From assembly GCA_903877345.1 (NCBI GenBank), contig CAIRDL010000893.1:1-19608 (forward strand): a DNA stretch of 19,608 nucleotides, given 5' to 3'. The stretch is from an uncultured Oscillochloris sp. (GTDB lineage Bacteria; Chloroflexota; Chloroflexia; Chloroflexales; Chloroflexaceae). Position 1 is the stretch's first letter. Each line of letters opens with the position of its first letter. A model generated the notes under the pieces. That model was given only the letters and a program-made list of their open reading frames with translations, made no database searches and was not told the DNA's origin. Below, one piece after another: positions 13,973 to 19,608 of this stretch. A program made the translations under genes and the position numbers.

Positions 13973-16363
13973 TCACCTGTTCCCGTCGCGAGTCTCCCGC
14001 CCCAATAGGCCAAGCAACACATTGAAAGGCGGTGCGTTTTCGGGGTGCAACTCGAAGCGGGCGCGCTCGAACCACTGCACGGTGTACTGGCGCCCATCAC
14101 TCAGCGTTTCGATCTGCGGTTCGCTCAAAGGAAGGCCAAACAGGGCAAGGTTCTCGCCTTCGTTCTTGCCTGCTTGCCCATCCAGTTCGAGCCCATTCGC
14201 CCGCCAAGCGGCGAGGATTTCACCACAGACTGTATGCCCGGTCTCTGGGAAGAAGCGGCAACCTGCTTGCGACGTCCCCTTGGGGAAGCCTTGCCAATCG
14301 CGCCCCTGCTGACTTAGGCGATCTGCCCCCAGGCGACCCAAGAGGACATTGTAAGGTGGTGCATTTTCAGGGTGAATTTCGAGCCGGTTACGCTCAAACC
14401 ACTGCACCTGGAAGGGTCGGCCTTCGATGCTTTCCTCGCCCTGAGCGGCGATGGGGTAGCCAAAGACGGGAAGACCGCCATTTTGCTCCCAGTAGGCGCG
14501 AATCTGTCCGGCGATACAGAAACTGGTTTCGGGGAAGCAACGCGAATCGGTCGGCACCGGCGTTTGAGGCAGCGGTGGGATTGGCCCTTGCCCCACCACA
14601 TGGCTCAGGAAGATCGGGTTTGGCCCAACGCCAAAGGTGAACTGCCCATTCTGGGCCACCTCAGTGCGCGTTTCGCCCCAAAGCTCGACCCGTGAGCCTT
14701 GCGCCGAGCCGGTCGGCAGGCTGATCGTCGTGACCTGCGGCGCCCAGAGCACATCAACGACACTGCCGCCCTTGGCAAAGCGCACTCCATAAGCTTCGGG
14801 GCCAGTCACGGCGCTCAGATCATCAAGATAGATCGTGCCCCCGCCCGTCTTACTGTCCGGCTCGTCATCCAGCACAATGGACACCAACCGTGCCGGCAGG
14901 TCAAGGCGCAAGTTGCCGGAGCCACTGATGCGGTTGTAGGGTTCAACCGTCCCATTGATCGGCGTAGCGAGAAACTGCCAACCAGCCCCGCCAATAAAGC
15001 CCATACGAAACTGGAGCGTCTCGCCTTCGTTATCGCGCAGCCAGAACTTCAGCGCGTGGCCGCTCCCGTCACCATAGACCCAGATGCCAAGCTGCGAGGG
15101 ACTGCCGTTAATGACTGGCTGCGAACCAGGCGAAAAGACGACGTAGTCGTTGCCGCCTGTTGGGAAGTTATAACTGAGTTGGCCGGAAAAACGACCACTG
15201 TGAACCTGGGCGCTGCTCTGGGTAAAGGTGCCATTGGGTTCATTTCCACGCCGCCAAGCGCCAAAGTTCTCGAAATCAAGGATTGACGCCCGCTGTCCAA
15301 GCTCAAGCAACGTCGCGGAAGTGGTGCCAACAAGCTGTTGGTTGAGGGTTCTGAAGGCCAAGAGGGCAGGCTTGGGCTGCCCATAGTCGGCGTTGCCCGC
15401 GCCGTAGCGCAGCAAGCCAAGCCCATCGCTGGGGCGATTATCTTTCAGGTTATACCAAAAGACGCGCTCGGCCCCGGCAGCCCGCAACAGCGCCGCGCCG
15501 CGCACCAAGTAGTTCGCCTGAACATCTTCAGCAACCTGATTACTGCCCCCACGGTCGCCCGTTGCCGTAGACCAGCCATACTCCGTGGCCCAAATGGGCT
15601 TGGCACCCAGCCGGTCAGCCAGAGCCTTGACTTGGCCGACCCCTGCGGAGGCGATCTGTCCATCCTCAGGGCTGCGCGGATCCGTATACGGGTGAATCGC
15701 AATGATGTCGAAGGCACCCCACGCCCCATTATCGGCCATCGTCTGGAGGAAACTCGTGGCGGGTTCAGGTGAAACCACGCCGGCCACCAGCACTTGGGCA
15801 CTGGGATCAGCAGCCTTGATGGCGCTCGATACCGTCTTCAACAGGGCGGCATACCCGGCGTAATTGGGCTGCGGCTGCCAATAGGTCGCATTATCAGGCT
15901 CATTCCAAACTTGCCAGTGGTGGATGCGACCCTTATAGCGCGTGACTACCGCGCTGGCAAAGTCGGCAAACACCTGGGGGTCGGGAGGATAGAAGCTCCT
16001 GTCAGGCATGCCACCGTTGGCCCAACCTGGCGTTGGCCCGTTTAGGATGCCAAGAATATTGATCCCGCGCTCGGTAAAGGTCGCGACCATCTGATCCGAC
16101 CAGTTCCAGTCAATCGCGCCGCGTGTTGGCTCCATACGTTGGAGCTGGAAATCCTCGCGCACCCACCCCGTTGCACTCTGGCTGACGACCTCAAGCGGGG
16201 TGCTCAGGGTCGCATAATTCTCGTAACGCGAAGCGACATGACTGTTGACGCCAAAGGCCGAGTTCCCGGAGGCGAAGGTGGGGGCGGATCGCACACCCTG
16301 ATTTGGCAGCACCAGGGCGATGAACAGGGCGAATCCGATGGTGGTACGAAGCACACGCTGCAT
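13973..16363 (-). CDS. Secreted glycoside hydrolase, clan A-like (GH39/GH5 type), with CBM-like module and two C-terminal repeats (796 aa)
   Basis: Extracellular polysaccharide or glycoside hydrolysis is inferred. From ATG 16363: signal peptide about 1-27; TIM-barrel about 35-355 with acid/base Glu155 in WNEP (153-156) and nucleophile Glu261 in TEYGW (260-264), the clan A pattern. A beta-sandwich (about 365-525: DFENFGAWR, HSGRFSGQLSY, IYLDDLSAV) resembles a carbohydrate-binding module. A further beta domain leads to two repeats (608-679 and 702-788) sharing FPET, QWFERxRxExHPENAPP and NVLLGxLG, a module I associate with secreted Chloroflexota proteins. The frame opens at a TTG (16384), but GGGGAG sits 8 nt before the ATG, favouring 16363. 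It is preceded by a promoter and a short leader ORF, so it is probably monocistronic. Substrate unknown. Confidence 0.88.
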   Translation of the reverse strand: MQRVLRTTIGFALFIALVLPNQGVRSAPTFASGNSAFGVNSHVASRYENYATLSTPLEVVSQSATGWVREDFQLQRMEPTRGAIDWNWSDQMVATFTERGINILGILNGPTPGWANGGMPDRSFYPPDPQVFADFASAVVTRYKGRIHHWQVWNEPDNATYWQPQPNYAGYAALLKTVSSAIKAADPSAQVLVAGVVSPEPATSFLQTMADNGAWGAFDIIAIHPYTDPRSPEDGQIASAGVGQVKALADRLGAKPIWATEYGWSTATGDRGGSNQVAEDVQANYLVRGAALLRAAGAERVFWYNLKDNRPSDGLGLLRYGAGNADYGQPKPALLAFRTLNQQLVGTTSATLLELGQRASILDFENFGAWRRGNEPNGTFTQSSAQVHSGRFSGQLSYNFPTGGNDYVVFSPGSQPVINGSPSQLGIWVYGDGSGHALKFWLRDNEGETLQFRMGFIGGAGWQFLATPINGTVEPYNRISGSGNLRLDLPARLVSIVLDDEPDSKTGGGTIYLDDLSAVTGPEAYGVRFAKGGSVVDVLWAPQVTTISLPTGSAQGSRVELWGETRTEVAQNGQFTFGVGPNPIFLSHVVGQGPIPPLPQTPVPTDSRCFPETSFCIAGQIRAYWEQNGGLPVFGYPIAAQGEESIEGRPFQVQWFERNRLEIHPENAPPYNVLLGRLGADRLSQQGRDWQGFPKGTSQAGCRFFPETGHTVCGEILAAWRANGLELDGQAGKNEGENLALFGLPLSEPQIETLSDGRQYTVQWFERARFELHPENAPPFNVLLGLLGRETRDGNR
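14015..14406 (-). repeat. Direct repeat encoding the two glycosidase C-terminal modules
   Basis: DNA at about 14021-14076 matches 14351-14406 with scattered changes. Both encode the QWFERxRxExHPENAPP core. The second protein repeat carries an extra Gly/Asn/Glu-rich insert of about 12 residues (around 724-738), absent from the first. Confidence 0.75.
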
Positions 16364-16423
16364 AGGATTGGCTCCCCTTTGCAAAGACTCAGACGCTTAG
16401 CCGGAAGGGCTGTTGAGCGAAGC

Positions 16424-16558
16424 TCAGCTTAATTGCGCTGCCCAGTCGTAAACCCTACCCACCCCAAGCTTCTGCACTACGGGCAACGCATGTAAGAATC
16501 TCCGGTCAGACACAGGCGATTCGCAAGCATAAAGGCCAACCTGGCGGACATTAAGCAT
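16424..16558 (-). CDS. Possible small leader protein (44 aa) ahead of the glycosidase
   Basis: ATG 16558 has a perfect AGGAGG (16565-16570) 6 nt upstream. A -10 at 16598-16603 would start the transcript about 20 nt before that, so initiation signals are excellent. The 44-residue product starts MLNVRQVGLYACESPVSD, has no TM or signal peptide and belongs to no family I recognise. It contains several codons rare in the neighbours (AGA, AGG, TTA), which argues against a well-adapted gene. It ends 60 bp before the glycosidase ATG. It may be a regulatory leader peptide, an orphan microprotein or a gene remnant. Confidence 0.45.
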   Translation of the reverse strand: MLNVRQVGLYACESPVSDRRFLHALPVVQKLGVGRVYDWAAQLS

Positions 16559-16597
16559 CAGCAACCTCCTGGATCGGACGGCGTTTGGATAGGTAAT

Positions 16598-16627
16598 AGT
16601 ATAGCCGCTTTCATTGATATTTGCCAA
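16598..16627 (-). promoter_or_regulatory. Sigma-70-like promoter for the leader ORF and glycosidase
   Basis: Minus strand: -35 TTGGCA (16622-16627), 18-bp spacer, -10 TATACT (16598-16603). The next ORF with a Shine-Dalgarno is the 44-codon leader, then the glycosidase. An inverted repeat, CCTCA-N6-TGAGG (16632-16647), lies directly upstream of the -35 and could be an activator site. Confidence 0.65.
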
Positions 16628-16720
16628 GCTACCTCAGACTATTGAGGAAGCACCCAAGGTTTGTCGCTGCTTGACCGTTTGAGCAAACGCACCGCCTCCT
16701 GTTGCGGCAAAGCTAAAAGC

Positions 16721-16859
16721 GCAATAGAGCAAAAGTAACGCTGTGAGCTTGGTCACGCTGAGTACCCAATGGCCCGGCGACCAGTGGCGCCGGAGGAAAC
16801 TTCCGCGCCTGTCACCCTGAGCGAAGCGAAGAGTGACAGCGTTCCTTATGCTCTACTGC
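16721..16859. mobile_element. Small terminal-inverted-repeat element, copy 2 (139 bp)
   Basis: The ends 16721-16744 and 16836-16859 are 24-bp inverted repeats with four mismatches. They match the ends of copy 1 (GCAATAGAGCAAAAG...ACGCTGT), as does the inner CACCCTGAGCGAAGCGAAG; the centres differ. An inner hairpin (CTGTCAC 16809-16815 / GTGACAG 16833-16839) is present. CTAAAA occurs at 16713-16718 and 16860-16865, which could be a target duplication, though it is offset by 2 bp on the left. The element lies 15 bp 3' of the permease stop codon. Confidence 0.75.
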
Positions 16860-16874
16860 CTAAAACTGATGAGG

Positions 16875-17684
16875 TTAGCGGTGCTTGTTCCAAGGCATCA
16901 CAACGCGCTCAATCAAGACGACCACCACATAGAAAGCCAGCCCGTAGAGGCAGGCGACCAGAATGGCGGACCACGCCTCGCGGGTACGCAAGACCCCCGC
17001 CTGAGACTTGATATAGACACCGAGGGCATTCTGGGGGCCACCGAAGAATTCGGCCACAACCGCGCCAATCATGCTCAACGTGGTGCAAACCCGCAGGGCA
17101 TTGAAGAAAAAGGGCAGCGCGGCGGGCACGCGCAGCTTCAGAAAAATGGCGCGCTGAGCGGCGGCGTAAGAGTGCATAAGCTGGAGCGCATCAGCACGCG
17201 GCGAAATCAGCCCCTTGTAGACGCTCACCAGGGTTGGAAAAAACGTCATGACGGCGACAACGGCGATTTTCGAGGCGGGACTAATACTACCGAGCCAGAG
17301 GCTCATCAGGGGCGAGAGGGCGATAATCGGCACCGCACTGGCAGCGACGGCGAGGGGCACCAACCCTTCGGCGATGATCGGCCAGCGCACGCAGATGATC
17401 GCCGTCAGCACGCCGAGTCCGCAGCCAAGAACGCACCCAGCGAAGGCGTTGCCGAATGTGACGGCCCCAATGCTGAGGAGGTAGCCCGGTTGGGCGAGAA
17501 AGGTGAGGAGGATTTGGCTGGGCGCTGGCAACAGGTAGAGTGGGAGGGCGAAAAACCCCACCACACCTTCCCACAGCCCGATCCCGAGCGTAAAGGTGAG
17601 CACCGCCGGCCAGATCGCCCGCCACCAATCGGCACGCCGCCCAGGCTGATCAAGGGGCTGCGGGATGGTCATAACTGCCTTCAT
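16875..17684 (-). CDS. ABC transporter permease, SsuC/TauC-type (BPD_transp_1), 269 aa
   Basis: Inner-membrane channel subunit of a NitT/TauT-family importer. There are about six hydrophobic segments. The cytoplasmic coupling (EAA-type) loop is at about 172-191 (SYAAAQRAIFLKLRVPAALP), the docking site for the ATPase. It is clearly related to, but distinct from, the permease at 18480-19328; with the single ATPase they could form a heterodimeric channel. ATG 17684 lies 6 bp after the ATPase stop, with AAGGGG 2 nt upstream. A second ATG (codon 5), with GAAGG 5 nt upstream, may be the real start. Family is sure; substrate is not. Confidence 0.92.
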   Translation of the reverse strand: MKAVMTIPQPLDQPGRRADWWRAIWPAVLTFTLGIGLWEGVVGFFALPLYLLPAPSQILLTFLAQPGYLLSIGAVTFGNAFAGCVLGCGLGVLTAIICVRWPIIAEGLVPLAVAASAVPIIALSPLMSLWLGSISPASKIAVVAVMTFFPTLVSVYKGLISPRADALQLMHSYAAAQRAIFLKLRVPAALPFFFNALRVCTTLSMIGAVVAEFFGGPQNALGVYIKSQAGVLRTREAWSAILVACLYGLAFYVVVVLIERVVMPWNKHR

Positions 17685-17690
17685 TGCCCC

Positions 17691-18473
17691 TTAGCCTTCC
17701 ATCGCCCGCAAACACTCGCGCACCTCGGTGAGGAGCGTGAAGAAGCGCGGGTCTTCACGGGTCTCGAAGGCGCGGGGACGGGGTAAGTTCACCTCAATGA
17801 TGCGCTGGACACGGCCCGGACGGGGTGAAAGCACGACCACGCGGTCGGCGAGGAAGACCGCTTCGGGGATGCTGTGGGTGACGAAAATAACCGTGGGGCG
17901 CGGGTCAGACTCGGCCCAGATGCTTAATAACTCAAGTTGGAGCCGTTCGCGGGTAATTTCATCAAGCGCGCCGAAGGGTTCGTCCATCAGCAAAATCGAA
18001 GGTGCAAACGACAGGGCGCGGGCGATGGCGGCGCGTTGTTGCATCCCGCCGGAGAGTTGGTGCGGGTACGCTTGGCTAAAATCGCCCAGACCAACGAGCC
18101 GCAGCAAGCTCATGGCGCGCTCGTGGCGCTGTTGGCGTGGATAGCCCATCAGTTCCAGGGGCAGTTCCACATTCTTGCAGATCGTGCGCCATGCGTAGAG
18201 CACGGGCGACTGGAAGACAATCCCATAATCGCGGTCGCGGCGGGCTTGGTCGGGCGATTTCGCCTTCACGCGCACGGTACCCGCCGACGGCTGTTCGAGA
18301 TCACCGATGAGGCGCATCAGCGTCGTTTTGCCGCAACCGCTTGGCCCAATCAGCGCGATGAACTCACCCGCCGCGATGCGTAGACTGACTTCGTGCAATG
18401 CCGTGATCGGGCCGCTTCCACTTGGGTAAATCTTCGAGACGCGGTCGAACTCGATAATTGGTACGATTGACAT
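17691..18473 (-). CDS. ABC transporter ATP-binding protein, SsuB/TauB-type (260 aa)
   Basis: Cytoplasmic motor for the two flanking permeases. Walker A GPSGCGKTT 43-51; Q-loop Gln88; signature LSGGMQQR 140-147; Walker B ILLMDEP 160-166 followed by FGALDE (D-loop); switch His200. All are intact, so it should hydrolyse ATP. The C-terminal part (DRVVVLSPRPGRV and beyond) is typical of the nitrate/sulfonate/taurine subfamily. It sits between the permeases with 6-bp gaps on each side, so the three genes are surely co-transcribed. Only a weak ribosome site precedes ATG 18473, so it probably relies on coupling to the upstream permease. Confidence 0.95.
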   Translation of the reverse strand: MSIVPIIEFDRVSKIYPSGSGPITALHEVSLRIAAGEFIALIGPSGCGKTTLMRLIGDLEQPSAGTVRVKAKSPDQARRDRDYGIVFQSPVLYAWRTICKNVELPLELMGYPRQQRHERAMSLLRLVGLGDFSQAYPHQLSGGMQQRAAIARALSFAPSILLMDEPFGALDEITRERLQLELLSIWAESDPRPTVIFVTHSIPEAVFLADRVVVLSPRPGRVQRIIEVNLPRPRAFETREDPRFFTLLTEVRECLRAMEG

Positions 18474-18479
18474 AAGCAG

Positions 18480-19328
18480 CTATTCGGCCCGGCGTGTGCC
18501 GACGACCAGGTGTTCAGCGAGGGCGACCAAGCTGTAGAAGGTGACGCCGACGAGACCGGCGGCGAGAATGGCTAAGTAGAGGGCGGGTGGGCGCGAGTTG
18601 TAAGATTGGGCCGCATCGAGGATCATGACGCCAAGACCCTCGCGAGGACCGGCGGACAGTTCGGCAACGATGGCCCCAATCACACTGGCCGAGGCCGCAA
18701 TCTTCAAGGAGGTGAAAAGGAAGGGCAGCGCACTCGGCAACCGCAGCTTCCAGAAGGTCTGTGTCGAACTCGCCGCATACGAACGCATGAGGTCAAGGCT
18801 TTGCGGGGAAACGGCCCGCAAGCCGCGCAGCATCCCAATCGTGACGGGGAAGAAGGACAGATAGGTTGAGACAAGGACTTTAGCGGCCCACGGAGCGGCA
18901 CCGAGGCGACCGAACCCCACGATGACCATTGGTGCGATGGCGAGGATGGGCACGGTTTGGGAGCCAATCACGTAGGGCATGAGACCCCGTTCGAGCACCG
19001 ACACTCGCAGAAAGAGCCCCGCGAGGCCGAAGCCAAGCAGCGTACCAAGCAGGAACCCGCCCAGTGCGATACGAAAGGTCGCCCAAGCATTGACGAGCAT
19101 CTGGACGAGGAGCAGGGGGCCGGTGCCGCCCTGGGTAGGCGTGAACATCGCCTCAACGAGGGCGGCGAGGTGCGGCAGACGCTGATCGGAGAAATCGAAG
19201 AGCAGCTTACTGCCTTCCCACAAGCCGAGCAGCACCAGGATCACGCTGGCGACGGGCAACACGCGCCGTAGCGCAGTGCCCACCGGCCATGCGGTGCCGG
19301 GGTCGGCACGGGAGGCATCGTATCCCAA
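18480..19328 (-). CDS. ABC transporter permease, SsuC/TauC-type (BPD_transp_1), 282 aa, TTG start
   Basis: First gene of the ABC operon. About six TM segments; the ATPase-docking loop is at about 183-202 (SYAASSTQTFWKLRLPSALP). It begins with a TTG at 19328; AAAGGA is placed about 8 nt upstream and a promoter lies 45 bp away, and no ATG fits as well. A heterologous pair of permeases is seen in some importers for vitamins or pyrimidine precursors as well as sulfonates, so the substrate cannot be read from sequence. No solute-binding protein is encoded in the window. Confidence 0.92.
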   Translation of the reverse strand: MGYDASRADPGTAWPVGTALRRVLPVASVILVLLGLWEGSKLLFDFSDQRLPHLAALVEAMFTPTQGGTGPLLLVQMLVNAWATFRIALGGFLLGTLLGFGLAGLFLRVSVLERGLMPYVIGSQTVPILAIAPMVIVGFGRLGAAPWAAKVLVSTYLSFFPVTIGMLRGLRAVSPQSLDLMRSYAASSTQTFWKLRLPSALPFLFTSLKIAASASVIGAIVAELSAGPREGLGVMILDAAQSYNSRPPALYLAILAAGLVGVTFYSLVALAEHLVVGTRRAE

Positions 19329-19372
19329 GGCAATTCCTTTTGCGGTGGAGCCTAAGCTTCAACTGGCGAACA

Positions 19373-19401
19373 ATTGTAGCACAAACATCCAACGCTGGCA
19401 A
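19373..19401 (-). promoter_or_regulatory. Extended -10 sigma-70 promoter for the ABC operon
   Basis: Minus strand: -35 TTGCCA (19396-19401), exactly 17 bp, -10 TACAAT (19373-19378) preceded by TGC (extended -10). The predicted leader is only about 38 nt, so there is no room for a riboswitch. Two direct copies of AGGCCAA (19431-19437 and 19439-19445) lie upstream, between this promoter and the divergent gene, and could bind a regulator. Confidence 0.75.
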
Positions 19402-19462
19402 TGTTTTGATAGGCGTCCGCCCGCACTTTTAGGCCAACAGGCCAATGAGGGGAACATGTGCT

Positions 19463-19608
19463 ATGATACTTACACGCAGCGAGATAATAATCCAGCTTGA
19501 GGCCCGTTTGGCCGGACGGATCAGCGCCAAGAGTCTGGCCGCATGGGCCTTTGACCAGTTCTACGCCCTCGAACAGGCAACGCTCATGGTGGATGAGGCT
19601 GATGGCGA
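19463..19608 (+). CDS. Unknown protein, N-terminal part only (runs off the window)
   Basis: The only plus-strand gene. It reads from ATG 19463 for 48 codons without a stop to the right edge (starting MILTRSEIIIQLEARLAGRI). AGGGG at 19448-19452 is a plausible though distant (10 nt) ribosome site. An ATG at 19456 is in a frame that stops at 19500. The visible part looks helical (LAGRISAKSLAAWAFDQFYALEQ) with no signal peptide. I do not recognise the family well enough to name a function. It is divergent from the ABC operon, sharing a 134-bp region. Confidence 0.6.
   Translation, partial: MILTRSEIIIQLEARLAGRISAKSLAAWAFDQFYALEQATLMVDEADG

Noticed and set aside
16833..17786. Long plus-strand reading frame of 317 codons
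   Set aside because: It is antisense to a clear ABC permease and has the low-complexity composition typical of a GC-rich shadow frame.
19329..19372. Riboswitch (TPP, FMN or other) upstream of the ABC operon
   Set aside because: The promoter leaves a leader of only about 38 nt, too short for a riboswitch.

Overview
The window reads as chromosomal DNA from a GC-rich bacterium, most likely a member of the Chloroflexota (class Chloroflexia or a relative). This is inferred from several traits together: many PknB-type Ser/Thr kinases, FHA and PP2C proteins; Pro/Thr-rich extracellular stalks of the TPVPP type; a secreted NBR1/FW-type Ig-like domain; C-terminal HPENAPP repeats on a glycosidase; and many short dispersed palindromes between genes. 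No rRNA, tRNA, CRISPR array, transposase or phage gene was seen. Every complete gene is on the minus strand. The only plus-strand gene is cut off by the right edge.

Region 1 (13718 down to 39) is a co-oriented run of ten genes devoted to Ser/Thr phosphorylation at the cell envelope. In order of transcription they are: membrane PP2C phosphatase; secreted C39-like cysteine-peptidase-fold protein with an FW domain; membrane PP2C with a Pro/Thr stalk; membrane FHA-kinase-FHA fusion; small soluble FHA protein; four-helix membrane FHA protein; extracellular VWA-TM-cytoplasmic FHA protein; membrane PP2C with a large ectodomain; membrane kinase with a repetitive Thr/Pro/Gly stalk; and a membrane kinase with almost no ectodomain. 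That makes three kinases, three phosphatases and five FHA domains on four proteins. Most gaps are 5-55 bp. Three larger gaps (7316-7626, 9815-10038, 1050-1213) hold dispersed palindromic repeats. The phosphatases would reset phospho-Thr marks written by the kinases, the FHA proteins would read them, and the VWA, C39/FW, stalk and PP2C ectodomains would provide the outside-facing sensors. This is the best candidate here for an undescribed system.

Region 2 (13719-16874) holds a secreted clan-A-like glycoside hydrolase with a carbohydrate-binding-like module and two C-terminal repeats. It has a good sigma-70-like promoter and a possible 44-codon leader ORF with a perfect Shine-Dalgarno upstream. 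Two related 126-139 bp terminal-inverted-repeat elements lie just 3' of the hydrolase and just 3' of the next gene upstream.

Region 3 (16875-19328) is a permease-ATPase-permease ABC operon of the nitrate/sulfonate/taurine (SsuBC/TauBC) type. It has two different permeases, no substrate-binding protein in view, and a well-formed extended -10 promoter. A divergent unknown gene starts at 19463 and runs off the window.
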